A model generated the notes under the pieces. The model made no database searches. It saw only the letters and a list, made by a program, of their open reading frames with translations, and was not told where the DNA came from. Shown here one piece after another: positions 1-7,235 of a stretch of 37,909 bases of DNA (position 1 is its first letter; every line of letters starts with the position of its first letter). The stretch comes from a virus: the IMG/VR virus record IMGVR_UViG_3300021364_000068, positions 1 through 37,909 of that record. One strand, 5' to 3'. The translations under genes were made by a program, and so were the position numbers.

Positions 1-639
1 AGAACAACTATCCATATCTTTATTATTGTTTAGTATATCTTTAAAAATATCAGAATTAAATGGAACACTTAAAGTATTATCTTTAATTTCACCACCATTT
101 ACTTGGTATGAAATTTTATTTGAAAATCCTGTATTATCACCAAATATAAATTCACATATAGAATTTCCATCAAAATCATTAGTTGTAGTAATTAACATAG
201 AATCTACTTCTCCTAATGCATTTTTAGCTTTAATTAAAGCATCTACATCTTCATTTTCTAATTTTAAATTTATATCCCATTCATTAGGATCATCATACCA
301 AGTATTTTTACCTAATATTAATGTATCAGCTAATGAATAAGTTAAATCATAATTGGAATCCTGAATATGCATTTTAGTATAAATTGCTTTCATTTTTTCT
401 AATGTAATAATTAAATCACCATTAGTAATAGAAAGTAATTTATTTAATTTATTAGTATCAAATACTCCTAATTCAGCATCTTCTAATGGGAAATTATTAG
501 CTACTACTTTACATACTCTACCTGCTTCACCAGCATAAATTGTAAGTGTATTATCTTTAATTCTCCATTTGACCTGATTATTCAGACCATTTAGGTAATA
601 TTTTGATATAACACTGCTTAATTGATTTTTACTTATCAT
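1..639 (-). CDS. 45: DNA polymerase sliding clamp (gp45-like), 3' end cut by window
   Basis: The minus frame is open from an ATG at 639 to base 1 without a stop, giving 213 residues of a protein that continues outside the window. It looks like the T4 gp45/PCNA-type clamp: an N-terminal first-domain pattern (VFDTNKLNKLLSI, close to T4 IYDLNGFLGILSL) is followed by a second-domain pattern (NEWDINLKLENEDVDALIKA). The clamp tethers the replicative polymerase to DNA and, in T4, also activates late transcription. It follows the C-terminal piece of gp43 by 23 bases, as expected of a T4-type replication cluster. A promoter-like element ends only 6 bases before the ATG. No Shine-Dalgarno is visible. 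Identity rests on sequence resemblance and context. Confidence 0.82.
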   Translation of the reverse strand, partial: MISKNQLSSVISKYYLNGLNNQVKWRIKDNTLTIYAGEAGRVCKVVANNFPLEDAELGVFDTNKLNKLLSITNGDLIITLEKMKAIYTKMHIQDSNYDLTYSLADTLILGKNTWYDDPNEWDINLKLENEDVDALIKAKNALGEVDSMLITTTNDFDGNSICEFIFGDNTGFSNKISYQVNGGEIKDNTLSVPFNSDIFKDILNNNKDMDSCS

Positions 640-645
640 AACGGG

Positions 646-674
646 AATATACGAAATTTATTTTATATTTCAAA
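646..674 (-). promoter_or_regulatory. Predicted promoter P1 (TTTG-N19-TATATT) for the clamp gene
   Basis: On the minus strand TTTG (671-674) is followed after 19 bases by TATATT (646-651), preceded by TCG. The same arrangement occurs before four other genes in the window. It resembles the Bacteroidota -33 TTTG / -7 TAnnTTTG promoter. The start codon is at 639, so the transcript would be nearly leaderless. Confidence 0.6.
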
Positions 675-1619
675 GGATTTTAAGGCATTTACATAAGGAT
701 TTAAATTAAGAGACCAACCTAAGTCACTAAAAAACCCTTCTAACTTATTTAATAATATTGAATCAAATACTTTCTGTCTATCAGCATAGGTATCTAAGAA
801 ATCAACTATTTTATCTGGCATTTCATAATCAAAAAATGCTAATGCTTCTATTTTGTATGGATTATCTTTTAAATAAATCCATTTTACTTTATCTGCCATT
901 GTAATTAGATTATACTTTCTATCTAATTGCCATAATCTAAGTAAATCATTATAACGAATAGCAGCACGAACAGGAGCAGGAGCACCTTTTAATATTTCAG
1001 TAAACATTTCTCCAGCTCTAGCTTTATTACCACTATATTTATCTAATTTTTTAACAGCAGTAGGATTACCTAATTTAGTTAAAGGAATAGTACCATCTAA
1101 AATTTGGGTTTTAAATACTTTAATTTGATCAATAATACTTTTATGTTGTTCTCCTTTTAGGACTTGTTGTAAGATATTATTAAAAAAATCCCCTAATATT
1201 GGTGGGAAATTTGCTTTCATAAACTCTAAACCTTTAATATCTAAAGTTTCTTTAGCAATACCCTCTTGTTTAGTAATCCATTGGGCATATCTTCTAGTTG
1301 CTCTAAAATAAGCTGATCTTATTACACATTCAGTTTTCATTTCAAGCCAATGTGGTTTATCAAACCATTCAAACTGTTTAACATTAAAACAATCAGTAGC
1401 TAAATTATCATAATGTTCAGTAATAATATCTTGATATGCTAAAGCTACACCTTCTAACTTCTCATCTTTTTCTTCATCTGAAAAGGATTCAAAATTAGGA
1501 TATAAATGTAATAGTAAAGGTTCAGCGTTAAAGTAATTGGAATCAGTGTCTACATAAGCACAATAATTCGTATCTTCTTTATCACAAATAAACCAAGGTG
1601 TTTCTTCTAAATGCTTCAC
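663..1619 (-). CDS. 43B: DNA polymerase family B, C-terminal fragment (split gp43)
   Basis: 318 residues. They begin just before polymerase motif C (YVDTDS, residues 22-27, with catalytic Asp24 and Asp26) and continue through the RRYA element, the KGLEFMKANFP region and the thumb to a C-terminus like gp43 (LEGFFSDLGWSL). The exonuclease domain and motifs A and B are absent; they are in the separate protein at 3153-4856. The two proteins together match one gp43. The start is a GTG that overlaps the TGA of the upstream DUF6165 gene (GTGA), so translation is probably coupled. No intein-like sequence is present at the junction. The fragment should associate with the N-terminal piece to form an active replicative polymerase; that is inference. 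Confidence 0.88.
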   Translation of the reverse strand: MKHLEETPWFICDKEDTNYCAYVDTDSNYFNAEPLLLHLYPNFESFSDEEKDEKLEGVALAYQDIITEHYDNLATDCFNVKQFEWFDKPHWLEMKTECVIRSAYFRATRRYAQWITKQEGIAKETLDIKGLEFMKANFPPILGDFFNNILQQVLKGEQHKSIIDQIKVFKTQILDGTIPLTKLGNPTAVKKLDKYSGNKARAGEMFTEILKGAPAPVRAAIRYNDLLRLWQLDRKYNLITMADKVKWIYLKDNPYKIEALAFFDYEMPDKIVDFLDTYADRQKVFDSILLNKLEGFFSDLGWSLNLNPYVNALKSFEI

Positions 1620-2002
1620 TTATAATCTTTATATGATTTTTCTTCTACTAAACCTGATCCAGTTAATATATTAATTTCTTTTTTAACTTCACTTCTTCTA
1701 TCATTAGTAACATAAACTGATCGAGCTAATTGGATAAATTCTTCATCAAATCTTTTTTCACGTTCACAATCTCTAATCCAATCTTCAATATCCCAAAGTT
1801 GACCATTAATATTAGCTAACTTAAGATACAAATTTTGTAATTGGGATCCAAACGTTTCAAATAAAACTACACATAAAGGGTTTAATTCATCAAATTCTTT
1901 TTGAATATTAATTAATTTTTCTTTATCTTCAATTTTTAATAGTTTTAATTCTAAAATTGAAACTTTGTCTAATAACTCTCCGTTTGATATTTCTACTTTC
2001 AT
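1616..2002 (-). CDS. DUF6165-like protein
   Basis: 128 residues. The sequence has the pattern I recall for DUF6165: an N-terminal EISNGELLDKVSILELKL, a central LWDIEDWIRDCE, and a C-terminal LARSVYVTNDRRSEVKKEIN. The family is small, mostly helical, of unknown function, and often encoded among surface-glycan genes. Here it is the last of four genes lying between the two halves of the DNA polymerase. It overlaps the GTG of the polymerase C-fragment by 4 bases. With the neighbouring cupin and methyltransferase it looks like a small glycan-modification cargo rather than a replication gene. The family call is from memory of the motif. Confidence 0.7.
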   Translation of the reverse strand: MKVEISNGELLDKVSILELKLLKIEDKEKLINIQKEFDELNPLCVVLFETFGSQLQNLYLKLANINGQLWDIEDWIRDCEREKRFDEEFIQLARSVYVTNDRRSEVKKEINILTGSGLVEEKSYKDYK

Positions 2003-2005
2003 AAT

Positions 2006-2554
2006 TTATTTTTTAATTGCTAATCCCCAAATGTGGGATGTTGTTGATTCTAAATCTTTAAATGTAAAATATTTTGATAATTTTTCTATCCACCAATCTT
2101 TATCTTCTATAATTAAATGTAAATTTTGACCATTTGGAAATGTACCATATGATGCAATAGTACAAACAGAAAAATACATAACTTTATTTGTTTTATTGCT
2201 TATATGTTCTAATACTAAATCCAATTTTTCTGGTTCAATATGTTCTAATACATCTAAACAAACTGTCAGATCACTTACAGGTGGATCTTTAGCTAATTCT
2301 TTCCTACCAGGTTCATATTCATTAATAATAAAGGAATGATCAGGATATAATGTATTCATACCTTTTGTAAAATGGCGGCTTCCTGCCCCGTAATCTAAAA
2401 TAGATTTACAATCATATTCTAAAACATACTTATAGATAAATTTAATTTTATTATCCATATTTCCACCCCATCCTCCATCCCATTGAGAATGTCTTTCTTC
2501 TAATAATTTTCTATAATCATTAGAAATTAAATTTTCTAAATTAAAATCTTCCAT
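2006..2554 (-). CDS. Class I SAM-dependent methyltransferase
   Basis: 182 residues. A Rossmann methyltransferase glycine loop (SILDYGAGSRHFTKGM, about residues 55-70), an acidic residue after the second strand (NEYEPG), and the post-motif strand DLTVCLDVLEHIEPE mark a class I SAM enzyme. A C-terminal LHLIIEDKDWW segment is typical of phage and glycan-cluster methyltransferases. The substrate cannot be read from the sequence. It overlaps the upstream 88-residue gene by 14 bases and lies inside the interval that splits gp43. The cupin and DUF6165 neighbours suggest sugar or glycan methylation, but nucleic acid or small-molecule targets are equally possible. Confidence 0.85.
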   Translation of the reverse strand: MEDFNLENLISNDYRKLLEERHSQWDGGWGGNMDNKIKFIYKYVLEYDCKSILDYGAGSRHFTKGMNTLYPDHSFIINEYEPGRKELAKDPPVSDLTVCLDVLEHIEPEKLDLVLEHISNKTNKVMYFSVCTIASYGTFPNGQNLHLIIEDKDWWIEKLSKYFTFKDLESTTSHIWGLAIKK

Positions 2555-2807
2555 CTTCTCCAGGGATTGTAATTACTCCAATATCATGTTTTCCATCAGA
2601 TCTCATATTGGCTTTTTCTTCTATGTCAATTTCATATTTTATTCCTTTTATTTTAAAATGTCCTCCTTGTTTTAACATTTTTCTAAAAAAATTTTCTTGG
2701 GTTTCACTCCACCCTTCACTAATTAAAATTAATTCTTCCTTGCTGATTTCTTTTCCATCAACAACTATGCTCATATTTTTTCTAATTGATTGTTTACTTA
2801 AAGCCAT
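2541..2807 (-). CDS. Hypothetical protein, 88 residues
   Basis: I do not recognise this protein. It is basic at the N-terminus (ALSKQSIRKNMSIVVDGKEISKEE), contains a predicted helix (SEGWSETQENFFRKML) and a short strand-rich stretch (GGHFKIKGIKYEIDI), and has no Cys-rich, membrane or signal segment. It starts one base after the end of the upstream cupin gene and overlaps the downstream methyltransferase by 14 bases, so it belongs to the same transcript. It is one of the four genes between the gp43 fragments. A role in DNA or RNA binding is possible from its charge but not shown. Confidence 0.65.
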   Translation of the reverse strand: MALSKQSIRKNMSIVVDGKEISKEELILISEGWSETQENFFRKMLKQGGHFKIKGIKYEIDIEEKANMRSDGKHDIGVITIPGEDGRF

Positions 2808-2808
2808 A

Positions 2809-3156
2809 TTAATTTCTATTAAAATCGTCTTCTATTCTTACAATATCGTCCTCACCAAAGTAAGTGCCTGTTTGTACTTCTATAAATGCGACTGGTTCAT
2901 GTGTTTCATTCCAAGCTCTATGTTTTGCTCCTAAAGGTATTTTAACTGATTCACCAGGTGATCTAAATATCCTTTCATCATCTAGAATTACAGTTAATAA
3001 ACCACTAACAACTGTCCATTGTTCTCTTCGTTTATTATGGTACTGATATGATAATCTACTATAAGGATTAACTGTTATTCGTTTCACTTTAACATCAGGG
3101 GCATCTAGTAGTACTTCGTATTTACCCCAAGGTCTATTTTCTACTTCGTATTTCAT
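2809..3156 (-). CDS. Cupin, mannose-6-phosphate isomerase type II-like
   Basis: 115 residues forming a single cupin domain. The start NRPWGKYEVLLD and the motifs LSYQYHNKRREQWTVVSG and GESVKIPLGAKHRAWN match the C-terminal isomerase domain of ManC-type mannose-6-phosphate isomerase/mannose-1-phosphate guanylyltransferase. Metal-binding residues of the cupin motifs are visible: His in YHNKRREQW and His in AKHRAWN. Stand-alone versions occur in phages and glycan operons and interconvert fructose-6-phosphate and mannose-6-phosphate. Its ATG overlaps the TGA of the polymerase N-fragment (ATGA), so it is translated from the same message directly after the exonuclease/palm piece. The enzymatic call is by family. 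Confidence 0.82.
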   Translation of the reverse strand: MKYEVENRPWGKYEVLLDAPDVKVKRITVNPYSRLSYQYHNKRREQWTVVSGLLTVILDDERIFRSPGESVKIPLGAKHRAWNETHEPVAFIEVQTGTYFGEDDIVRIEDDFNRN

Positions 3157-4856
3157 AATGTTAATTCTCCTCTTAAAACTTTATTCATATGCCTATTAGC
3201 ACATAAAGCTGATTCTTGAATAATTCTGTGGCCTGATAAAGTAATTGCTTCACTTAATATAGATAAACTTAAACCGTACCTAAATGAAGGTAATGCTGTA
3301 GCACCATATAAACTGTTAAGCAAAATCTTCATTGTATACTGCATTAAATGGTAATAAGCACCTTTCTCTTTATCACCCGCAGTATAGGCTTCTTTCATTT
3401 TACCTTTATATAATTTACGTTCAGAAAACCATTTATCTAGTACTGTAGATAATGTTGATTGTCTATCAGTAGTAAACATAGAACCATTAGCAGATAATGT
3501 TAAGTTATTTTCTTCAACCATTCGAATTAATCTTCCAACATTAACTCTAGTTTGACGTCCTTTAGCATTTTCAACTAATAATTCTTCATCATAATCACGT
3601 TCTTTTAAATCACTAAGACCCAATCTATTATTACGATCATCAGCATCTATAATACGCCCTTTATAAGTTTCTCTTCCTATGTTTAAAGACATTATAATTG
3701 AAGGATATAGTGAAGTTAAATCCTCATCAAACATATATTTGTACAATCCAGCTTTAGGGCAAAAAAGGTAACCACCAGCATATCCTTTTTTACTTCTAGG
3801 ATTAGGATCTTTACCTGGTGGGATTATATTTTGGGACAGTAAATAAGCTGAAATTGCACCATCTTGGGTTTTACTATTTGCATAAACTTCACTATAGTTA
3901 TGTTTACCTTTATGAGATAGGTTTTTAGTTAAGGCAATATATTGAAGTTTTTCATCTAACAATTTTAATATTTCAACATCACGAAAGTTATACTGAATGT
4001 ATTTTTGTAGATCGGTTTCAAATAATTGATCAAGATTACCTTCATAATCAACTTTACCTATACCTGTATATTTTTCTCCAATAGCATCTAATTTCCAACT
4101 TGGTTCATCTTTCCAACTATATTTTTTATGTAATCTCATATAGTCTAAAGATTCAACCCCAATAATATCTACAAATTGGTTTTGTTTAAAAAAGTATTGG
4201 TTATTCTTTTTAGCATTTACTTTACCAATTGGAGATAATTGATCAGCCCATTCTTGACCTAATACATTACACATTCTGTAGTATAAATAAGGTATATCAA
4301 AGAAATCACTGTTATAACCAATTAAAATATCAGGATCAATTTCTCTAAAACGTTCTAAAAATTTAGCTAATATTTCTTGTTCTGTTCTACAAGGTACAAT
4401 TTCTTTATTTTTAGCTTTAGTACGTTTTAATTCACCTTTATCATCACGAACTAAAATAACCCAGTTATCTTCTGATTTATCCCAATACGCTATTGTAGTA
4501 ATAGGCATAGGGGCTCTTTCAATATATTCTTCAGTTAAAGCTCCTCCTATTTCACACTCAATATCAAAAAATAATTCTTTATGGCCTGTAGATGGATCAT
4601 CATTAATACCATATTTTTCAATTAAAAACTTTTGATAAGGAGTTATATCATGAAAATGTAAGTTAGGAGTGTTTTTATCCCATTTATAAATTTTACGAAG
4701 AGGCTCTCCACTTAAACCAGTGTAATTTGCTTCTTCCTTAGAACATTCTTGGTAAGCAGGGTTATGCCATTCAATTTCATCATAGCCACCTTCGTCCCAT
4801 AAATGAATTTTGTATTTATTATTTCCTAATCTAGTAGCATAACACTTTTTATACAT
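3153..4856 (-). CDS. 43A: DNA polymerase family B, N-terminal fragment (split gp43)
   Basis: 567 residues. The 3'-5' exonuclease appears intact: Exo I DIE (98-100), Exo II NSDFFD (182-187), Exo III YNFRD (289-293). Polymerase motif A (DLTSLYPSII, 379-388) and motif B (KILLNSLYG, 510-518) follow, then the fingers-to-palm helix, and the protein stops at residue 567 (RGELTL). Motif C and the thumb are missing and are encoded at 663-1619. Full-length T4 gp43 is about 900 residues, close to 567 plus 318. The ATG overlaps the stop of the MazG-like gene by one base (TAATG). The break falls between motifs B and C, so neither piece can polymerise alone. Confidence 0.93.
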   Translation of the reverse strand: MYKKCYATRLGNNKYKIHLWDEGGYDEIEWHNPAYQECSKEEANYTGLSGEPLRKIYKWDKNTPNLHFHDITPYQKFLIEKYGINDDPSTGHKELFFDIECEIGGALTEEYIERAPMPITTIAYWDKSEDNWVILVRDDKGELKRTKAKNKEIVPCRTEQEILAKFLERFREIDPDILIGYNSDFFDIPYLYYRMCNVLGQEWADQLSPIGKVNAKKNNQYFFKQNQFVDIIGVESLDYMRLHKKYSWKDEPSWKLDAIGEKYTGIGKVDYEGNLDQLFETDLQKYIQYNFRDVEILKLLDEKLQYIALTKNLSHKGKHNYSEVYANSKTQDGAISAYLLSQNIIPPGKDPNPRSKKGYAGGYLFCPKAGLYKYMFDEDLTSLYPSIIMSLNIGRETYKGRIIDADDRNNRLGLSDLKERDYDEELLVENAKGRQTRVNVGRLIRMVEENNLTLSANGSMFTTDRQSTLSTVLDKWFSERKLYKGKMKEAYTAGDKEKGAYYHLMQYTMKILLNSLYGATALPSFRYGLSLSILSEAITLSGHRIIQESALCANRHMNKVLRGELTL

Positions 4857-5374
4857 TAAAAGAATTGTTTTAAATCTGGTCTAAAATAATTAATTGATTT
4901 CATTACTTTTCTATCTCGAGTTCTGTATACTACAAATCTCTCCTCCACTTTTTCATAGTGACATGGCTCAGCTTGTTCTTTAGAGCGGATGGTGACAGTC
5001 TCCATGGCTTCTTCTTCAGTGCTGCAAGACTTCGACATATTGCTGGCTTGTACCTCTTGATAGGCTGGCCATATCTTATCTTTAAGGCCGTGTAACATAA
5101 CACCGTTCCCGAGGGAAACATAAGCAATATCACACAGAGCATCCAAAATTTCCACGATGTCTCCGTTTTCGCAAGCCTGTCTATATTCTTCCAATTCTTC
5201 AAGTACAAAGTCATATACGAATTGCCATTCTTTTTTTTCTGGTATTGTTGGTTCATAATTGTTTGGTTTGCCAAATGTGGCATTAAAAATTTCTACTTCA
5301 TTTACAAAAGGCACACTTGGGGGTGCTTCTATACCTCCGTTTAGTTCATCAAATATTGTTAATTGTTTACCCAT
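4856..5374 (-). CDS. MazG/PRA-PH-like nucleotide pyrophosphohydrolase
   Basis: 172 residues. The all-alpha NTP-pyrophosphatase metal site is visible as E59-E60-x2-E63 (LEELEEYRQ) and E75-x2-D78-x3-D82 (EILDALCDIAY), followed by the conserved SNMSK near residue 113. Such phage enzymes hydrolyse (d)NTPs or ppGpp-like nucleotides, or clean the nucleotide pool. About 4920-5260 has clearly higher GC and GC-ending codons (GCC, ACC, ATC, CGC) than the flanking genes, suggesting a recently acquired or exchanged segment. It lies between the phosphoribosyltransferase and DNA polymerase genes, overlapping them by 8 bases and 1 base. Confidence 0.8.
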   Translation of the reverse strand: MGKQLTIFDELNGGIEAPPSVPFVNEVEIFNATFGKPNNYEPTIPEKKEWQFVYDFVLEELEEYRQACENGDIVEILDALCDIAYVSLGNGVMLHGLKDKIWPAYQEVQASNMSKSCSTEEEAMETVTIRSKEQAEPCHYEKVEERFVVYRTRDRKVMKSINYFRPDLKQFF

Positions 5375-5780
5375 TTTTTTCTTTATTTAAATAATCTTGT
5401 ATTGGTTCTGAGTCGTGTTTTTCCCAAGGGAAAATTAACCATTCATCCCCTTCATGTAATTTAGAATATACATTAGGAGTAAAAACTGAAGTATGTGGTT
5501 TATGAAATAATACTGCTGTATATAATCCAGGCATTTTATTCATAGTAACTCCACTATCAGTCATATCATCTACTACTAAGGTGTGTGCCCCAATAGTATC
5601 TACTAAAGGTAATCCTGTTTGATGTGATAGCATAACCGCAGGAATTAATCCACCTCTAGGTATTCCATAAATTGAGTCTGCTAATGGAACCTCAAATGGT
5701 ATTTTTCCTGCTAAATCTTTAATTAGATCTGTTATATCCCACCAACTAACTGATATTTTTTTATCATTAAATCTTAACAT
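5367..5780 (-). CDS. Phosphoribosyltransferase-family protein
   Basis: 137 residues of type I phosphoribosyltransferase fold. The PRPP-binding motif is VVDDMTDSGVTM, and the upstream YGIPRGGLIPAVMLSHQTG matches the purine phosphoribosyltransferase beta-hairpin region. The best guess is xanthine/guanine phosphoribosyltransferase-like salvage, but the C-terminal purine-recognition part is too divergent to name a substrate. It sits between folE and the MazG-like gene in a run devoted to guanine and nucleotide metabolism, so it may feed or recycle purines for the 7-deazaguanine pathway or for DNA synthesis. It overlaps the MazG-like start by 8 bases. Confidence 0.78.
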   Translation of the reverse strand: MLRFNDKKISVSWWDITDLIKDLAGKIPFEVPLADSIYGIPRGGLIPAVMLSHQTGLPLVDTIGAHTLVVDDMTDSGVTMNKMPGLYTAVLFHKPHTSVFTPNVYSKLHEGDEWLIFPWEKHDSEPIQDYLNKEKNG

Positions 5781-5783
5781 AAC

Positions 5784-6479
5784 TTAAATATTGTGTCCTC
5801 CGTTATTAATTTTTAAACTATCAAAAAATTCTTTACGAGCTTGATTTGTATCATCTCTAAAGGCACCTGATGCTTTAGTTGTAACCATTGCTGCTCCTTG
5901 ATGTTTAACACCCCTACAAGATACACAATTATGGGTACCTACAATAGTTACAATAACACCTTTATTATTTTCAGTAATTTTATCTACTGCATTATGGATA
6001 GCTGAGGTTAATTGTTCTTGAATAGCTCCTCTTCTACCAAATAATTCTACTATTCTATTTAATTTAGAAAGACCAATTACTTGACCTTCAGTTCCTGCAA
6101 TATAACCAATATGAACTACACCCCCAATTGTTTGGTGGTGATGTGAACACATTGAATTTAACGGTATATTACGTTCTATAATTACACCATCATAACCATC
6201 TGATGGGAATGATGTAATAGGAGACATCGCAGTGTATCTACCAGCCCACAAATCATTGACATAAGCTTTAGCTACTCGTCTTGGTGTTTCCATTGAATTG
6301 GGATCATTTCTCCAATCACATTTTAAAGCATCTAAAAACTTACCATAAGCTTTTTCTGCTTGATTAATCATTTTATTTTTTTCTCTATCTGTAAGTGGAA
6401 ATCCTTCAGCAACACCATTTGCAAAACCAACTTGTACAACTTCTAGTTCTTCATGAACTTTTCTACGTTTATTCTCCAT
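5784..6479 (-). CDS. folE: GTP cyclohydrolase I (FolE)
   Basis: 231 residues. FolE converts GTP to dihydroneopterin triphosphate, the first step of both folate and 7-deazaguanine (preQ0) synthesis. The zinc site is intact: C111-x2-H114 in MCSHHHQTIGG and C185 in HNCVSCRG. The GLSKLNRIVELF and RRGAIQEQLT segments are classical FolE. It is the last pathway enzyme in a run that also encodes QueE, QueD, QueC and a DpdA-like enzyme, so here it most likely feeds DNA base modification rather than folate. The first ~35 residues are an N-terminal extension without recognisable features. It is 20 bases downstream of the oxygenase gene. Confidence 0.95.
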   Translation of the reverse strand: MENKRRKVHEELEVVQVGFANGVAEGFPLTDREKNKMINQAEKAYGKFLDALKCDWRNDPNSMETPRRVAKAYVNDLWAGRYTAMSPITSFPSDGYDGVIIERNIPLNSMCSHHHQTIGGVVHIGYIAGTEGQVIGLSKLNRIVELFGRRGAIQEQLTSAIHNAVDKITENNKGVIVTIVGTHNCVSCRGVKHQGAAMVTTKASGAFRDDTNQARKEFFDSLKINNGGHNI

Positions 6480-6499
6480 TTATTTAATTTAATTTATTT

Positions 6500-7108
6500 T
6501 TATCTATAACACAACCAAGTAGTTAAAATATACTTATCATCTGAAATTGGTTTATTTCCTTTATGAATATAAGGCCAACTAGCTGGGTGGATAATTAATT
6601 TACCCGCTTCTGGTTTAACTTTGAAGAAATCATTTTCACCTTCTTCTTTAAATAAAAATTCAGTTTCTCCACCTTCTTTAACATCATTTAGGTATAAAAT
6701 AAATACTAAATATCTATGTGTGGTGTTAAAATCTTGTTTTTCTAAATGCCAACCATTAAAATGACCTTCATTCATTTTATATTTCTGCATTTGAAGTAAT
6801 GGATAATAGGTTGATCCATCTATTGTTCTTCTATGAGTATATAAATTATTGTGAGGAAAATTTTCAAACCATTCTACATTCGCTTTATTAAATGCATTGG
6901 CTACTAAATTAATATGAAAACCATTTGCATCTTGATGTTGAAGCAAATTATAATCAGTAGAAACTTTGGCTGATTCTTTTCCTCCTAAAGTATGGCCTTT
7001 ATATGTTTCATTTTTTCTATCATAATCTTCAAACAGATTAATTAAACCATCACATTCTCCTTTAGTAAGAACATTTGGTATAATTCCTATAGTATCGCTA
7101 AATTTCAT
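6500..7108 (-). CDS. 2-oxoglutarate/Fe(II) oxygenase, prolyl 4-hydroxylase type
   Basis: 202 residues. The double-stranded beta-helix signature is present: GWHLEKQDF (first metal His with an acidic partner), YLNDVKEGGETEF, and GKLIIHPASWPYIHKGN with the distal His, followed by a TTWL strand. This is the P4H/PHD superfamily of phage oxygenases; substrates range from proteins to nucleobases. The ATG lies inside the end of the upstream 45-residue gene (about 11-base overlap), so translation is probably coupled. It sits between queE and folE in the 7-deazaguanine operon, which makes a role in base or cofactor chemistry conceivable but unproven. A second, different oxygenase is at 8933-9517. Confidence 0.85.
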   Translation of the reverse strand: MKFSDTIGIIPNVLTKGECDGLINLFEDYDRKNETYKGHTLGGKESAKVSTDYNLLQHQDANGFHINLVANAFNKANVEWFENFPHNNLYTHRRTIDGSTYYPLLQMQKYKMNEGHFNGWHLEKQDFNTTHRYLVFILYLNDVKEGGETEFLFKEEGENDFFKVKPEAGKLIIHPASWPYIHKGNKPISDDKYILTTWLCYR

Positions 7109-7235
7109 TTTCTAAATATTGTTTTAATTTATCTATTAGTACTAATACTTCATCTGGCTCCATTGTAATAGCACAGCAAGTATTTATATTTTCTTCTATT
7201 TCCTCCAATATACTAAGAGCTTCTTGCTTATCCAC
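7098..7235 (-). CDS. Small hypothetical protein, 45 residues, GTG start
   Basis: This short open frame fills the otherwise empty gap between queE and the oxygenase. It starts at a GTG whose G is shared with the TAG stop of queE (TAGTG) and stops 11 bases inside the next gene. The product (VDKQEALSILEEIEENINTC..., ending YLENEI) is acidic and helical, with a Cys-Cys pair at residues 20-21. No family is recognised. Support comes from tight coupling at both ends and gene-like composition; there is no second line of evidence. Confidence 0.55.
   Translation of the reverse strand: MDKQEALSILEEIEENINTCCAITMEPDEVLVLIDKLKQYLENEI

Noticed and set aside
26-340. Plus-strand frame of 104 codons at the window start
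   Set aside because: It lies opposite the clamp gene, whose minus frame is longer, open to the window edge and matches gp45; the plus product has no recognisable features.
1620-3152. Homing endonuclease in the gp43 gap
   Set aside because: None of the four proteins has GIY-YIG, HNH or LAGLIDADG motifs.
663-4856. Split intein joining the two gp43 pieces
   Set aside because: No intein N- or C-domain (no Cys-start block at the end of the N-piece, no terminal His-Asn before the C-piece); the pieces end and begin in polymerase sequence.
4930-5283. 117-codon minus frame overlapping the MazG-like gene
   Set aside because: The MazG-like frame carries the metal-binding motif and tight junctions; this one is a by-product of the GC-rich patch.
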